NCBI GenBank assembly: GCA_023014365.1
Contig: JAEBUN010000028.1
Coordinates: 62,001 to 126,000 of the forward strand
Origin: Lepiota brunneoincarnata
Taxonomy: Eukaryota; Basidiomycota; Agaricomycetes; Agaricales; Agaricaceae
DNA: 64,000 nt
Reading direction: 5' to 3'
The notes under the pieces are model-generated. The model had not been told where the DNA came from, did not search any database, and saw only the letters and a list, made by a program, of their open reading frames with translations. Shown piece after piece: positions 62,372 through 64,000 of the stretch (position 1 is its first letter; each line of letters starts with the position of its first letter). Both the position numbers and the translations under genes were made by a program.

Positions 62372-63428
62372 TTAGTGGAGGAGAAGCAGGAGAAAAAGCT
62401 GGGTCACTATCAGTGATCGGCGGCCAGGCTAATAAAACAGCTTGTCTTTCCACAAGAAAATAAGCAGCCCTAGTAGGGATAGAGTAAAGCCGAAATCGTA
62501 GAGTTGATTGGATGGGTTGAAGTAGGCCCAATACGCGGTCCAGTGTTCGCATAGGGTAGCATGCTGAAGACAGAAATAAACTCAGTGATGAGATCAACAG
62601 TACAGCGCGCTTGCCGCATGGCACAATAATTACTCACCGACATCAGTGCATTTTGAGTGGCCCGCTTGGCGTTACACCACTGCGAAAGCGCGTAGGGATC
62701 GTTCTTGTCAAGTACCGCGAGCTCCCGAAGATATGATTCGACGACGGGCTTGTAAAATAGAACCGTGCCGGGTTCGCTAGGGCTTGCTTCTGCACAAGAA
62801 TATTTCCCTCGATCAAGATCTTTGACAGGGTCACATCAAATCTAGATCTAAACGAGTTTACTTACTGGGGTATGTGGCGAACGGAAATATAGTTTCGGGT
62901 CTGGGAATATCCAAGTCCCCGTGTATGAGAGGAATGATCTGATTTTTTGTCAGGAAGCTGGTTCGGCGATGAGAGTGGATTCAGGGCAGTAAAAAAGAAT
63001 TTTATACCACTCAGGGAGACAGTTCTTGCAGCATCGTATCCGGCAGCTCCAGAAAACGTCCTTAACCTGTGGTGCTAAACAGAGCTGTAATACTAGAGTC
63101 AGAAGTCGGTGGGAACATGTTGTAGCGGTGGCATTTACATGGCAGTGCTCATCAAAAGCCAGGCTGGCAAACCGTGGCTCTGAAAGATCGAAGGGACAGA
63201 AGGGCATACCCTCGACATTTGCGAGAGCTGATTTCCAAACAGATCGTGCATCGCGAGTCATGAGTAATTGTCGGAGCCGTCGTGTCGATCGTGAAAGGTT
63301 GAGGATGTCCTGAGGATGCAGATACGTGAAAATCTATTATAACGTGGGGCTAATCAATTTCTGACTGACACTGAGGAGCTCCGTGGCTGAAGATACACAC
63401 TTCATACAAAATGTCTATAGGGACCCCC
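62372..63428 (-). CDS. F-box protein of the Agaricomycete expanded family, ends incomplete
   Basis: Exons read from the right: GVPIDILYE, then IFTYLHPQDILNLSRSTRRL with RQLLMTRDARSVWKSALANV and EPRFASLAFDEHCH, then LCLAPQVKDVFWSCRIRCCK with NCLPEWYK, then IIPLIHGDLDIPRPETIF, then a segment in the frame of VESYLRELAVLDKNDPYAL, then HATLCEHW. This is the standard order of a large mushroom F-box family that recruits substrates to SCF ubiquitin ligases: F-box, then a Cys-rich knuckle, then helices. The N-terminal exon before GVPIDILYE is not identified; the stop just upstream of it in frame shows that an intron or a break lies there. After HATLCEHW the expected charged C-terminus is replaced by a hydrophobic stretch (FTLSLLGLLIFLWK), suggesting truncation or loss of function. 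Confidence 0.6.
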
Positions 63429-64000
63429 TACAAAGGCCGACAGGCAGCCATCCTTCCCTCGCATGAACGAATAGGTCCTTTGGTATTGTCGTGGCAAGTT
63501 CTCGTAGCAGATATAAGCGCAGTCAAGATGGAATGGCTGGCGAGGGGGTTTATTCAGACCGTATTTGTGCATTTTCCATGGGAGGATGCTGGATGTCATG
63601 GTGAACGAGGAAGATAAAGAGGGGGAAGGGAAAGCATGGAAGTCGGGGGTGAGGGAGTTAATTATTAATAGAATGCCTGACCAAGGTGGGTGCACGTGAT
63701 TTGTCCCGCTTATCGCAATCTACTTCCATTCCAGTCTATTTTGAATGTGTTCGTTGCACAAACAGAAGGACTCGAGTCCTCCCTCTAACTTTCTCCTATG
63801 GAAACCCTATCCCCTGTCACCTCAAGGCACTCTTATTCTGGTCGGGCACCGGCTGCGGAACGTTCACTGCGTAGATAATGTGGAGGGGCGGCTCAAAGGG
63901 AAATTTGCCGAGCTCAGGGTAGGTGCATCGGTGAGGCACCACCTGCAGGTATTATACGGCGAGACACGCGTATCTAGGGGTGCACAGGTATGATTGTCTT
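63429..64000. other. Right-edge stretch, unresolved
   Basis: It may contain the missing first exon of the F-box gene on the minus strand (frames around 63450-63600). On the plus strand a frame running off the window end (LVGHRLRNVHCVDNVEGRLK) may be the start of another gene, but I cannot support it. Confidence 0.35.

Overview
The window is nuclear DNA from a filamentous basidiomycete, most likely a mushroom-forming Agaricomycete. Coding regions are cut by many 45-70 base GT-AG introns. The gene content is typical of that class: long-type unspecific peroxygenases, fungal CYP51, Mex67, an F-box family with a Cys-rich centre, and a decayed copy of a repeated Agaricomycete protein family. No bacterial-type operon, CRISPR array, tRNA or rRNA gene was found. 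Gene models were spliced by hand by joining frames across GT/GC-AG introns, so exon ends are good to excellent where homology is strong and poor elsewhere.

Layout. 0.7-8 kb: housekeeping genes (DUF4604 protein, CFIm68-like RRM protein, DENND6-type DENN protein, one unknown protein). 9.7-13.4 kb: an MFS transporter and the chromatin factor SPT2. 13.4-18.6 kb: a gene-poor, decayed tract. 18.7-33.2 kb: a block that looks metabolic, with a short-chain dehydrogenase, three tandem secreted heme-thiolate peroxygenases, a second MFS transporter and a secreted type-B carboxylesterase. 33.6-38.4 kb: a disordered unknown protein and the mRNA export receptor Mex67/NXF1. 38.4-41.4 kb: 3 kb without genes. 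41.4-61.1 kb: an ankyrin protein, the HOPS subunit Vps39, CYP51/ERG11, a Pof1-type NMN adenylyltransferase, a mitochondrial RNase II (Dss1/Msu1-like), a U1-finger basic protein and an STK16/Env7-type kinase. The right end carries an incomplete F-box gene.

How the genes may work together. The 18.7-33.2 kb block combines oxidation (SDR, peroxygenases), ester cleavage and efflux, which fits extracellular oxidation and detoxification of aromatic or lipid substrates. The rest is ordinary cell biology: chromatin, mRNA processing and export, vacuolar tethering, sterol synthesis, NAD synthesis and mitochondrial RNA turnover.

The most unusual property is sequence-wide. Ten otherwise well-conserved genes, several of them essential in other fungi, each carry one or more single extra bases that put the conserved protein into the +1 frame. 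I count about 14 such sites, all insertions and with no shared motif. Assembly or sequencing insertions are the simplest explanation. Until reads are checked, these genes should be treated as intact in the organism but frameshifted in this sequence. The other large genes (DENND6, MFS2, Vps39, carboxylesterase, SDR, peroxygenases 2 and 3) read through cleanly.
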